A DNA stretch of 64,000 bases from Locusta migratoria (Eukaryota; Arthropoda; Insecta; Orthoptera; Acrididae): the NCBI GenBank assembly GCA_026315105.1, contig CM048755.1, forward strand, positions 756,729,301 through 756,793,300, written 5' to 3'. The notes under the pieces were generated by a model. The model was given only the letters and a program-made list of their open reading frames with translations, was not told the origin of the DNA and did no database searches. Numbering within the stretch: position 1 is the stretch's first letter; each line of letters opens with the position of its first letter. The translations under genes and the position numbers were made by a program. Positions 1 to 10,566 of the stretch are shown piece after piece.

Positions 1-2578
1 CCTGTTACGCCACAGTTTGCACATGATTTTAATATACATCGCCCGAGCCTTTTCGTAGACATTGACTAGGCCAACACTACCTTCCCGCGTCGGGAGCGTG
101 AGCGACTCGTATTGCACCTTAAAGAGCTGTCCCATGCTCACGTAGTATCCAAAGGCTGCTTGTATCCTCGTGGCCATCGTACGTAGCAAAAAGGAGAAGG
201 TGTGCCACGTGGCACATCTTGGGTGCGAGGTGGAGGTTGACCAGTGTTACTCTCTGCAGCATATCCATCGAGCGCAGGGCGTTGAGTCGTACTGATGTGC
301 GTAGTTGACACAACAGCTTACGGTAGTTGTCTGCTGTTGTTCGTGCCGTCTCCGTATGGAAACTGATACCCAAACATCGCAGGGTTTGCACCACAGGTAA
401 AGGTCCTTCAGTTCCTGGTACGAGTCCTCGGCCTACATTCATGAATTGCGATTTTCGAAAGTTAACCACGCTACCAGCTGCCTCCCCGTATTTCTGTAGC
501 CAATCCATTGCTGTGCGTGACTCCTCTGCTGTCTTCACTAGAAGCACTACATCATCAGCATATGCTCTACATTTGAAGGACTGATTCCGTAGAGTGATAC
601 CTGTGAGTCGTTGGCGCAATCCTGCAAGATATGGCTTTAGTGCGGTGGCATACAAGATGATGGACAACGGACACCCCTGTCTGACTGATCGTAAAATCTG
701 GAAATGTTCTGTTCTCCCTGCATTAATCAACACCGCTGACCGGGCACCATGCAACAACTTCATCACCATAGTGGTAAAAGTAGGCGGAACACCCATCCTG
801 AGCATCACTGCCTTAAGGTAGGTATGATCCACTCTATCGAAGGCATGGTCAAAATCGATGCTTATCAATGCTCCACGTAGACGACACGCCTTGGCAAGGG
901 AGATAACATCACGATAGTCTCCCAAGGCCTTATGAATATTGCTTGTACCTCCGAGACATGTCTGATCCCTGTTGATTCGGTCCTGTAGCAATGTTTTTAA
1001 GCGACCTCCTATTATACGCATAAGGATCTTGTAGTCGCTATTTAGGAGGCTCATAGGCCGATAATCGCATGGTCGCTTGCCTCCCTGTAGTTTCCGAACT
1101 GGAATCACCAACCCTTCTGTGAATTCAGTGGGGACTGGTAACTCCTGCGCGATTATCTCGTTAAACATACTTAACCACATCGGTGCCATAATAGTGACAA
1201 AAGTGCGATAGAATTCCAATGGCAAACCGTCTGGACCCGGGATTTGTTTGGAGCTCCTCGTTGGATGGCTTCCACCATCTCCTCTTCCGTTATTGCTTGT
1301 AGGATGTCTGCTTCCGAGTTCGCGTATGTCATGTCTGGGATCTCATTTAGGACGGTCTCCATTGCCTCCTGTTCCACCTCGCCGGCCCAATAAAATCTGG
1401 TGAAATGGTCCTGGAACTGGAACGCCTGGGCTATGTCTTTCTGTGCTGTATATTTCCGGCAGGCGTGGAGTTCAACCTGGTGAATTAACCCCCGACGTCT
1501 ACATTGTCTCTCCCGTATGACATAGTGCATGGAGGGCTGTTCATTGTGGAGTCCATCCTGCACCCTCGCACGTATCATTGTAACTGCCATTGTGGATGTT
1601 TTGAGTTTTATTAGTTTTGCCTTGACATGGTGTACGGCTGTTTGGCGTTCTGGTGACGGAGGTTGGGAATAGAGTTCCCGGAGGGTCGTGTAATAAAGTT
1701 CAGAGGTCATGCGCTGCCAATGAGAAGCCTCCTTCCCATAAAAAATAAATGTTCTTCTTAAGGCTGGCTTCACGCACGTGACCCACCAATTGAGAACAGA
1801 ACCATATGCATTTCTGCGCCTTAGGCAAGTTTGCCATGTTTCCTCTACCATACGTCGACATTCTGCTTCGTGAAGATGGGAAACATTCAGCTTCCAATTA
1901 CTCTTTCGCCTCCATACCTTTTGCCGGGCGAGGGTGACTGTAGTCGGTGAACGCTGTAGGCCAAATTTCTGCATCCACTGTCGACGTCGTCACTCTTCTT
2001 GAAAGATAAATCCTATCGAATCTGCTCGCCGAGTGGCTGGTAATGTACGTGTATCCCTGTTGTCCAGGATGTTTGAGGTCCCACGTATCAATTAATTGCA
2101 TCCCGTTTACCAGCGCTCTGAGTTCTTGACATGTCGTGAAGTTAGGATGTAGGTCCTTCCTGTCTAGTGCACAGTTGAAGTCTCCCCCTATGATACTAGC
2201 CTCATATTGGAGTCACCTCTTGGGCGTAATATTCCTGGCGTTCCCTCCTCTTATCGCTGCCTGATGGTGCATAAATATTGATCAGTCGTACGCCTCCTAT
2301 GGTGACGGCTGTGCTGTGGGCAAATACTCTATGTCGACAGCACGTATCCCTTCTTTTAGTAATATTGCCGTGCCGATGCCTCTCTCGTCGCACGGTGGGC
2401 AGTAAATGTCGTATCCATAGAAGTCCTGGGTGTGAAGGACTCGTACTTCCTGCAGCAGCGCTATGTCTATATCCGCCGCCTTGAGCATGTCACTGAGCAT
2501 CTTCATCTTGTCGGGCGTTTTTATGCCACTGATGTTAATGGACCCTATCCGGTACGCCTGTTGCATGGCATGTATCAT
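1..2578 (-). pseudogene. LINE ORF2, AP endonuclease plus reverse transcriptase, broken
   Basis: The N-terminus carries endonuclease motifs: RIGSINISG, ALLQEVR with the catalytic Glu, INIYAPSG, then IIGGDFNCALD in another frame near 2190. A deletion or frameshift lies near 2214. The RT domain (about 1240 down to 119) shows PGPDGLPLEFY, ISIDFDHAFDRVDH, RSVRQGCPLS and the catalytic AYADD box. Frames change near 2330, 2214, 1975, 1240 and 119. After 119 the homology continues in another frame (LPTREGSVGLVNVYEKARAM), so the gene runs past the left edge. In life it would nick target DNA and copy the element RNA; this copy cannot. Confidence 0.85.
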
Positions 2579-2647
2579 AGGGGAGTCACTGTCTGACAGT
2601 TAACACCTCCGATCCTCCTTGTGCTCCATGCCATTCCCCCATCGCCC

Positions 2648-3903
2648 TCACTTGCTGTCATACGTTAGTCGAAATGGCCACCCGGACTCATTCCGCCGGG
2701 GTGCTTGTCTGCTACTCCGTATTTCTCGTCTGCGTACTGAGCTGCCTCTGTTGCCCAGTCCAAATGCGTTCTTTCGGCGCCATGTTGTCCGGTTGACGTT
2801 CTCAACAGTCAACAATCCTTTATCTGTTTCCTCCTTGTCTTGTGTTACGTCATTCCTCTGAATACAGGTCGACGCCTCACTTCTCTCCTCGCTTGGCATT
2901 TCTTCCGCGGCCGTTGTTTGTTGTTCCTTGCTGTGGGTCACCTCGTCATTCGTCCCTGATTCCTTACTGTCTTTGTCGGACGAAAGGCGGCGTTTCCTCC
3001 GCCGTTTTGGCGCTCGCTGCTTCCGTTGTCTGACCTCCGAATCTGAGGTCAGTACAGCCTCCTGATCGTCGTTTTTCAAGTCTACGCCCTGCTCCTTCGC
3101 ACTGTCAATTTCCATATCCGCCTCGTCCTGCAAGGGCTGTGGCAAAGTCATAACGTCATGATCCATCTCCGCCTCTTCTGGCTTTGATTGATTAGATTGG
3201 TCTTCCGACGTTACACGCTGGTTCGGTTCTGGTGTGGTTCTCGTATTCTCTCGAAAGGCCGCAGCATACGTCAAGGGGAGCACCGTCGCCTTCTGCTGTT
3301 GTTTTGGATCATCAAGTGGCAGTTGTAGTAGCCTTCTTTGTGTACAATCAGACCTCACGTGTCCCTCCTTTCCACACCCCGAGCAAGTTCTTGGTTGTCC
3401 GTAGTAAATGACGATTGCTCGACAACCACCTATATACAGGTATGACGGAACGTGTTTGCGTAATTCAATCTTTACCTGTCTTACGCCGTTCAGGACACGA
3501 TATGTTTCAAACGTCGCCCATTTCGCGTCTTCATGTGAGATAACCGTGCCGTACGGGCTCAAAGTCTCTGTCACCAGTTTTTCAGGCAATTCGAACGGTA
3601 GCTCGAAGACGCGGATTGTTCTTAATCCCATTCTGGCGTGATCCACTGTAACCGCTCCGACGTTTCCGTCTGAATGACAAAAACGGAGACCATGTTGGTG
3701 TCGTTATAATATTCTATCACATGCCGCTCCATCAATGAGCTTGCAGTAAACGACGCTACTATAGACAAGTGTATTCCTACCAGAACGTCCGGCTCGATTT
3801 TTACCTCATCTCGTAGAAAGCGTTCTATTTCGTAGGCCTTTGGCCGTGCAAAGTCGTTATTGAAAGTGAATCGCAGTGTCGATTTACGATATGAAAAAGC
3901 CAT
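2648..3903 (-). pseudogene. LINE ORF1, RRM-like N-terminus plus CCHC zinc knuckle
   Basis: The frame opens at ATG 3903 and needs one frameshift near 3622-3646 to join an N-terminal segment of about 90 residues to a C-terminal part of about 330. The middle contains a single CCHC knuckle, CSGCGKEGHVRSDC, near residue 90 of the second segment. An acidic and lysine-rich tail with RKQRAPKRRRKRR follows. This is the nucleic-acid-binding chaperone expected upstream of an L1-type ORF2. The frameshift at the join makes it a pseudogene. It ends 70 bp before ORF2 starts. Confidence 0.75.
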
Positions 3904-4001
3904 AGTTCGATCTGCGCACTACTAAATTATACCGCTACGAACTCCGCGTAAAAAACTCGCGCGCTGCGCCTGTGACCAGGACGTAAACTACGTCCGAGCC
4001 G

Positions 4002-4047
4002 GTGCACGGCCGCAGCCCAACTGACCGCTCGGCTACTCCACCGCGGC
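4002..4047 (-). repeat. Short SINE head fragment
   Basis: The bases read GACCGCTCGGCTACTCCACC followed by gcggcc, the antisense of the tRNA-like A-box end of the SINE family found throughout the window. No B box or tail is present. It abuts an RTE fragment directly. Confidence 0.5.
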
Positions 4048-4335
4048 CCTGAGCAAACATCTTCGTTTCCTCATAAGAACTGCACCCTACATCTATTTGA
4101 ATCTGCTTACTGTATTCATCTCTTAGTCTTCCTGTTCGATTTTTACCCCACACACTTCAATCCAATGATACATTCACGATTCCTTGATATCTAAGAATGT
4201 GTCCTACCAATCGATCCCTTGTTTTAGTCAAGGTATGCCAGAAATTTCTCCTCAATTCTGTTCAGTACCTCCTCATTAGTTACGCGATCCACCCACCTTA
4301 TCGTCAGCATTCTTCTGTAACACCACACTTCAAAG
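4048..4335 (-). mobile_element. RTE 3' fragment
   Basis: This stretch matches, base by base with substitutions, the 3' end of the intact RTE at 54399-57695 (compare 54470-54760). The minus strand keeps pieces such as WGKNRTGRLRDEYSKQIQ. It is 5'-truncated and lacks the last bases and the CAA tail, so both ends are missing. Confidence 0.85.
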
Positions 4336-4370
4336 ATCTCAAAAAAGTAAGAGACATGAGATGGAAAACA

Positions 4371-4443
4371 GTAAGTTTTACGTGTTCCTTTTTCCCGGGA
4401 GCTATTAGAGACTTGCAGAGTATTTATGTAGATTTAGACATAT
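4371..4443 (+). mobile_element. CR1 3'-end fragment with internal deletion
   Basis: It reads CSFFPGAIRD, like the C-terminus of the CR1 RT at 8097 (CSFFPRAIRE), and then jumps to a stretch like the CR1 3' terminus, TTGCAGAGTAT then ATGTAGATTTAGA. About 60 bases of 3' UTR are missing between the two parts. Confidence 0.6.
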
Positions 4444-4537
4444 ATCGTCTCAGTCGTGTGATTGGATTCGTGATATCATGTCGGAAATAAAGTAATTGGA
4501 GGACAGTCATAAAGTTAATTTAAGTGATATCGAAAGG

Positions 4538-5014
4538 TGTGGTGTCTCACAAGTACAAAGTTACAAAGTGCGCGCCACCTACTTTCGCCGCGCACCGCCA
4601 TGCACGCACGGCGCGGCGTTCTTACGACGACAGCCACGAGCGCCCTCTGCGGCAACTCCGCTCGTGGCCACCAGCGAACGACATCGTGCACTTGGGACTG
4701 AGATAGCAACTAGTTAGGACCTTCGGAATCAGATAGGCACCAGTGAAGACTTGGCTATCAGTTAGGCACTAGGCAGGACTCTAGCTCAACTATGTATCAA
4801 CATTCTGCAGTACTATGTAAAAGTTAAGTATTGTATAAATTCTGTGCAATATATATCTCGTTCTAATTTACTCTAGTGTTTCTAGTTTCAGGCTGCTCCT
4901 CTCCGTACCTGCACCAGCGTGCTATCTTTATTCCTGTGTCGGACTCATTCCACTCGGCCACCGACACCTACGACGGAAGCGAGACAACAGCGGCGACGAG
5001 GCTGGGACACAAAA
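4538..5014 (+). repeat. 477-bp repeat family, possible solo LTR, copy 1
   Basis: It begins TGTGGTGTC and ends GGGACACAAAA. The flanks are AAAGG at 4533-4537 and AAAGG at 5015-5019, a 5-bp direct duplication. The same sequence recurs at 32763-33230 and 58401-58862. The 5' third is GC-rich; the middle has TATATATCTCGTTCTAATTT. A 5-bp duplication and a TG start fit a solo LTR, but the end is not the usual CA, so the class is uncertain. Orientation is set by the TGTGG end. Open frames in its GC-rich part are chance. Confidence 0.75.
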
Positions 5015-5086
5015 AAAGGAAGTGTTCATCTATCGATACCCAACTTTACAGTTTTGCATTTTACATCAATACGTGTGTGAGTATCA

Positions 5087-5283
5087 AATGTTCAAATGTT
5101 TGTAAAGCTTATGGGACTTAACTGCAAGGTTATCACTCTCTAAACTTAGAAACTACTTATGAATTAACTTAAACTGAAAACAACACAAACATCCATGCCC
5201 GAGGGAGGATTCGAACCTCCGACGCGGGAGGCCGCGCGCCCCGCAACGTGGCCTCCAGACCGCTCGGCTACTCCCGCGCGGCA
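5087..5283 (-). repeat. tRNA-derived SINE
   Basis: Read on the minus strand it has an A-box region (GTAGCCGAGCGGTCTGGAGG), a B box (GGTTCGAATCC), a pol III-type head, then a diverged GGGACTGATGACC core and an ACATTTGAACATTTG tail. No clean target duplication is visible. Confidence 0.85.
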
Positions 5284-5429
5284 TAGATATCAATTTGTGG
5301 CCAGTTTTCGTAAATTCTTCACGGTCGTCTTTTTATGTCTTACAAGAAGACCTCCCGGTCTTGGGAATACAGTTGGGAATGGTATTTGGCAGGATAGTAG
5401 CATACCTAAAGGGTGACCACTCACAGAAT

Positions 5430-6408
5430 TCCTAAAACGCACCACCCAGAAAATTCCGAGAAAAAGTGCTCTAAAGGTTTAAACGCACCACATACATAGC
5501 CGACATACGTCAGTGAAGAATCTGCCATACCATGGTCAAATAGCTCAGCTGGTAGGGCATACTCTTGTCCTTTTGATCTACGTTCGATCCTATCTTCAAG
5601 TAACTTTCTCAAAATGACTTCACACTTCTCATTATTAAGGTTCAGTTGCCATTTTTGCATTATATAAATATCTAAAACATTTTGCAGTTGATTTTGATCT
5701 TCTGGTGACTTTACTAAACGATAAATGACAGCAGCATCCGCGAACAGCCTAAGCGAGCTAATCAGATTGTATCGCAAATCTTTTGTACAAATAAGGAACA
5801 GTACAAGCTCTATAACACTTCCTTGGGGAACGCCAGAAATCGCTTCTGTTCTACTCGAGGAATTTCCGTCATTCACAATGTAATGTATTCTTTCTGACAG
5901 GAAATCACGAATCGATCGGACAACTGTGGCGATATTCCATAAGCACGCCATGTGCTTAGAAGACACTTGTGACGTACAGTGTCGAAAGCCTTGCGGAAAT
6001 ATATAGAAACGGAATCTGTTTGACATCCCTTGTCCATAACACTGATCACACCATGTTTGTAACCAGCTGTGTTTCACAAAAATCATACTTTCTGAATCAG
6101 AGTTGACTATGGATCAATAGGTCGTTTCCTTCGAGGTAGTTCATAATCTTTGAGGAAACTATATGTTGTTAAATCCTGCTGAAAACCGACCTCATTGATA
6201 TAGGCCTGTAATTTTGCGGATCACTCCTATTGCCTTTCTTGAATACTGGAGTGACCTGTGCAACTTTCCGGTCTTTGGGTACGGATCTTTCACTGAGTGA
6301 GCGGTTGTGTATGATAGCTAGGTATGGCGGTATTGCATCAGCATACTCTGAGAGGAACCGAACTGGTATAAAATCAGGCCCGGGAGACTTAGTTTTGTTA
6401 AGTGCTTT
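5430..6408 (-). pseudogene. CR1 reverse transcriptase fragment
   Basis: Minus-strand frames give KSPGPDFIPV near 6390, SVPKDRKVAQVTPVFKKG near 6250 (in another frame), SGVPQGSVI near 5830 and LFADAAVIYRLVKS near 5720. They align along their length with the better copy at 8097-9385. The catalytic FADD box reads FADA here, so one catalytic Asp is lost. Frames change several times and the 3' end is missing. It is a decayed relative of the neighbouring CR1. Confidence 0.85.
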
Positions 6409-6640
6409 AAGTTGTCACGGGGCCATAAATGTGCTGCGTTGGTTTCTGCGGGACTCGTGTGTCGCGGCTCGTCGTGCCAAACCACCAATCACGTTGCCTG
6501 CGCGTGGTACGTACTGCAGGAAACTAACTGAATCTATGCCACGTTACGCTACAGAGGTACAATGACATGGTATTAAGCAGACGGTCATCATGTTTAGAGT
6601 TTTCAGTGTAACTGAAATAAATGATTGTTCATATTGCGAG

Positions 6641-6923
6641 TTGTGTAGTTGTGGTCTTCAGTCCGGAGACTTGTTTGATGCAGCTCTCCACAATACCCTA
6701 TCCTGAGCAAGCCTCTTCATCTCCACATAAGAACGACAACCTACATCTGTCTGAATCTGCTTACTGTATCCATCTCTCGGTCTTCCCCTGCGATTTTTTC
6801 CCCATACACTTCCCTCCAACGCTAAATTCACAATTCCTTATGTCTAAGAATGTGTCCTACCAATCTATCCCTTCTTTTAGTCAAGGTATGCCAGAAATTC
6901 CTTTTCTCACCAATTCTGTTCAG
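6641..6923 (-). mobile_element. 5'-truncated RTE copy with 12-bp target duplication
   Basis: It matches the last ~280 bases of the RTE at 54399-57695, including the terminal GTGGTCTTCAGTCC segment (here followed by a short TTGTGTAGTT tail on the plus strand). TCATATTGCGAG occurs at 6629-6640 and again at 6924-6935, a perfect 12-bp duplication. This is a textbook dead-on-arrival LINE insertion made by target-primed reverse transcription. Confidence 0.93.
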
Positions 6924-6935
6924 TCATATTGCGAG

Positions 6936-7311
6936 TATTAAGGGCAAATAAACCTTCGTAACACAGAAAAAGGACAAGAAAAGAAGATCCCGTGTTTCGA
7001 TGATAGCTTTCCAGCTAATAACGAGCATTGCACGACACAACTAGCGCATCTGTGCCTTCACCACTCGTAACTTTGGTAACAGACGTCAGCCGAGAGTCTG
7101 TGAGCAGGGGAGATGTAGTAGCAGCAGCTTTAGGCTCGCACTGAAGTGCCACACATTGCCGACATACCCTCTGCACTCAGTCGTTAAAGACAATGCTCTT
7201 CAATTACACTTGTCGACAGCAAGTTTTGTCACAAAGAATGTGAATGAGTTTGTTTGTTGACTCGTGTCTAAGAAATTTAATTTAGTGATGAGCATGAGGC
7301 ACGGCTTTCTT
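6936..7311. other. No gene seen
   Basis: Unique-looking sequence with no long frame or recognised repeat. Confidence 0.6.
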
Positions 7312-7323
7312 ATGAAACTCTTC

Positions 7324-7523
7324 AAAATGTTCAAATGTTTGTAAAGCTTATGGGACTTAACTGCGGGGTTATCAGTCCCTAAAGTTACAAACTACTTATG
7401 AACTACCTTATAGTAAAGACGGCACAACAACCATGCCCGAGGGGGGATTCAAAACCCCGACGGGGAACGGCCACGCACATCGTAGCACAGCGCCTCAATG
7501 CGCTCGGTCGCTCCGCCTCGGCT
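7324..7523 (-). repeat. tRNA-derived SINE with 12-bp target duplication
   Basis: ATGAAACTCTTC flanks it at 7312-7323 and 7524-7535. The head is diverged (the B box antisense reads GGATTCAAAACCC), while the core GGGACTGATAACC and the tail are preserved. Confidence 0.9.
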
Positions 7524-7535
7524 ATGAAACTCTTC

Positions 7536-8010
7536 CCTCTGTCTACCGACAGACTTCAGAAATGTGCCCTTTGAATTTTATTGTTTCCCCTGCCATAACT
7601 GCCCTGCATATGTAATTCGGAAAAATATGAATTATTACATAGGGTTCCCATGAAAGACCCCATTTCACAACTCGAGGAAGTGTTGGAATTTTAGCAACAG
7701 AGACGATGAGACACACACAGTTATCTTAAGCGCAATTTGTGTATAGATTCTGACAGCCTTTTCACACCTGCTGGAAGTGAGTGATTGTTCTTTTTGGCTC
7801 ATGAAGGTTACTGTTTGCTATTAATTACAAATAAATGCCTCTTACCAGTGTAAATGGAGGTTTTTTTCTTATATCTGTGGATATCTGATTGTCATAAAGC
7901 AAACCTAGTGCTTTTGTAACGAAGTATTACTTCATTTTGGATATACGATTGGTGACAAGGTAGAAAACAGGTCCCGCACGTATATATTTTTAGACATGAG
8001 TTGCTCTCAT
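7536..8010. other. No gene seen
   Basis: AT-rich sequence between a SINE and the 3' end of a CR1 element. No recognised feature. Confidence 0.6.
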
Positions 8011-8096
8011 GACAGTACATCTACATCTACATGGGATACTCTGCAAATCACATTTAAGTGCCTGGCAGAGGGTTCATCGAACCACAATTATACTAT

Positions 8097-9385
8097 TTAT
8101 CTCCCATTCCATTCTCGAATAGCGCGCGGGAAGAAAGAACACCTGAATCTCTCTGTTCGAGCTCTGATTTCTCGTATTTTATTCTGATGATCATTTCTAC
8201 CTATGTAAGTGGGAGTCAACAATATGTTTTCGCATTCGGAGGAGAATATTGGTGATTGGAGTTTCGCAAGTAGCCCACGCCGCAGCGATAAACGCCGTTG
8301 TTGTAGTGATTCCCATCCCAGATCCTGCATCATTTCCGTAACGCTGTCACCCCTATATCGTGACAATACGAAACGAGCTGCCCTTCTTTGGACTCTTTCG
8401 ATGTCCTCCGTCAAACCCACTGGGCTGCAATACTCCAAAAATGGACGGACAAGCGCAGTGTATGCAGTTTCTTTAGTAGTTCTGTTGCATCTTTTAAGGG
8501 TTCTGCCAATAAAACGTAGTCTCTGGTTCGCCTTTCCCACGATATTATCTACGTGTTCTTTCCAGTTTAGGTCTGAAGTAATAGTAATTCCTAGGTATTT
8601 TGTGGAGATTAAGGCCTTCACGTTTGATTGATTTATGTTGTAAACAAAGTTTAACGGATTTCTTTTCGTACTCATGTGGACGACTTCACACTTCTCATTA
8701 TTTAGAGTCAACTGCCAATTTTTACACCATACTGATATGTTATTCAGATCATTCTGCAGTTGGTTTTGATCTTCAGATGATTTTACTAGACGGTAAATGA
8801 CGGCGTCATCTGCAAACAACCTAAGAGACCTACTTAGATTTTCCCCTATATAGTTTATGTAAATAAGGAATAGCAGAGGACCAATAACACTACCCTGTGG
8901 AACGCCCGATATCACCTCTGTTTTAGTCGATGCCTTACCATCGATTACTACGAACTGTGTCCTCTCTGACAAGAAATCCCCTATCCAATCGCAAATTTGG
9001 GGCGATATACCATAACCACGCAATTTGATTAAAAGCCGTTTGTGAGGTACGGTGTCAAAAGCTTTCTGGAAATCAAGAAATACGGAATCGATTTGCGAAC
9101 CTTTGTCGATAGCACCCATCACTTCGTGTGAATAAAGAGCTAGTTGTGTTTCGCATGAACGATATTTTCTAAATCCGTGTTGACCTTGGGTCAATAGATC
9201 GTTCTGTTCGAGATAATTCATAATATTTGAATACAGGATATGTTCCAAAACCCTGCTGCAAATTGACGTTAATGAAATAGGCCTGTAGTTTAGTGGGTTA
9301 CTCCTACTGCCTTTCTTGAATATAGGTGTGAGCTGTGCAACTTTCCAATCTTTTGGTACAGATCCTTCTATGAGAGCGGTTGTTT
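8097..9385 (-). pseudogene. CR1 ORF2, reverse transcriptase part
   Basis: Reading on from the 9248 ATG, the 383 residues show FLDFQKAFDTVPHKRLL with the first catalytic Asp near residue 59, SGVPQGSVIGPLLFLIY near 114-130 and LFADDAVIYR with the two catalytic Asp near 147-148. Homology also extends upstream of that ATG to about 9385 in the same frame (SVPKDWKVAQLTPIFKKG, then NPLNYRPISLTS), so the ATG is only internal. A C-terminal CSFFPRAIREW motif precedes the stop. The RT palm itself is intact. It is separated from the endonuclease by a frameshift and a missing linker segment. Confidence 0.9.
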
Positions 9386-10566
9386 TCAGTCAAATTACGA
9401 GAAAGAGTTTCGTTGTGATAAATGTTGTAGGCATCTCGCATTGAAATCCTCGCTAAATTTCGAGCTTCTGAGTACGATCGCAAATCCTGGGGATTTCGTG
9501 TTCGTTTAAATTTAGTATGCCTTTTCCTTTGCTTTTGCAACAGTGTCCTGACCTGTTTTGTGTACCAAGGGGGATCGCCTCCTTCCTTTATTAATTTATT
9601 TGGTATAAAACTGTCAATTGCTGTCGATACCACTTCTTTGAATTTGAGCCACATCTGGTCTACACCTAGGTTTAGTGTTAGAAACGAGTGGAAGCTGTCT
9701 TTCAAGAAGCAATGTATTTTGTTTCCATCTGCTTTTCTGAACAAATATACTTTGCGTTTATTTTTGGTAACTTTGGGACTTTCGATATTCAATTTCGCAA
9801 CGACAGCTCTGTGTTCACTAATACCTATATCCGTTTTGATACTCGTTATGAGCTCAGGATTATTTGTTGCTAAGAGATCAAGTGTGTTTTCACATCCATT
9901 TACAATTCTAGTTGGCTCATGAACTAATTGTTCGAAGTAATTCTCAGAGAATGCATTGAGTACAATTTCGGACGATGTTTTATGCCTACCTCCTGATTTG
10001 AAAATATAATTTCGCCAACAGATCGAGGGTAAATTAAAATCACCACCTACTATTATCGTGTGAGTCGGGTATGTTTTTGTAATTAGACTCAGGTTTTCTT
10101 TGAACCTTTCTGCTATTGTATCGTCAGAGTCGGGAGGCCGGTAAAAGGAACCGATTATTAACTTCTTACGATTTTCGGGTACAACCTCTACCCATAATAG
10201 CTCGCACGAACTATCAACTTCAACTTCGCTACATGAAATACTACTTTTGACAGCGACAAACACGCCCCCACCTATTTTGTTTAATCTATCTTTTCTGAAC
10301 ACCGATAGATCTTTTGCAAATACTTCTTCTGAACTTATTTCCGGCTTGAGCCAACTTTCGCTGCCTATAATGATGTGTGTTTCGGTTCTTTCTATTAACG
10401 CTTGCAGTTCTGGTACTTTCCCGACACAGCTACGACAATTTACAACTGTTATACCGATAGTTTCCGGATCTACATTTCTCCTGTCATCCACCTGCACCCT
10501 TTGAGAATGCCCATTTTCTATTTCCCCGAAGCTGTTTATCCTAAAAAACCGCCCAGTCCACGCCAC
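9386..10566 (-). pseudogene. CR1 ORF2, endonuclease part
   Basis: From ATG 10566 the protein has VNCRSCVGK near residue 42, GSESWLKP with the catalytic Glu near residue 70, GSFYRPP, GGDFNLPSICW, and GISEHRAVVAKLN with the catalytic His. These are the exonuclease-endonuclease-phosphatase fold motifs of CR1/Jockey LINEs. About 100-150 residues expected between the endonuclease linker (ending LSRNLTEN) and the RT are absent, and the frame shifts there. The frame runs on to 9304 after the shift, but those last residues are out of frame with the RT homology. The start overlaps the ORF1 stop. Confidence 0.88.

Larger units (their letters stand above)
1..3920 (-). mobile_element. L1/Tx1-like non-LTR retrotransposon, degenerate, cut by the window edge
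   Basis: Two successive minus-strand reading frames form a LINE: an ORF1 with a zinc knuckle (3903 down to 2648) and an ORF2 with endonuclease and reverse transcriptase (2578 down past base 1). The RT blocks (PGPDGLPLEFY, then RPMSLLNSDYKIL, then AYADD) and the RNA-binding style ORF1 resemble the L1/Tx1 group; that clade call is from memory of the families. Several frameshifts and at least one deletion show it is dead. The RT C-terminal region continues past base 1, so the 3' end lies outside the window. Confidence 0.8.

Noticed and set aside
4496..4717. Overlapping Arg-rich frames in a GC-rich stretch, repeated near 32764 and 58313
   Set aside because: They track the GC-rich part of a non-coding repeat and are not conserved in one frame between copies.
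5195..5290. Recurring short frames beginning Met-Pro-Glu-Gly-Gly-Phe across the window
   Set aside because: They are the antisense of the SINE B-box region (CATGCCCGAGGGGGGATTCG), repeated because the SINE is repeated.
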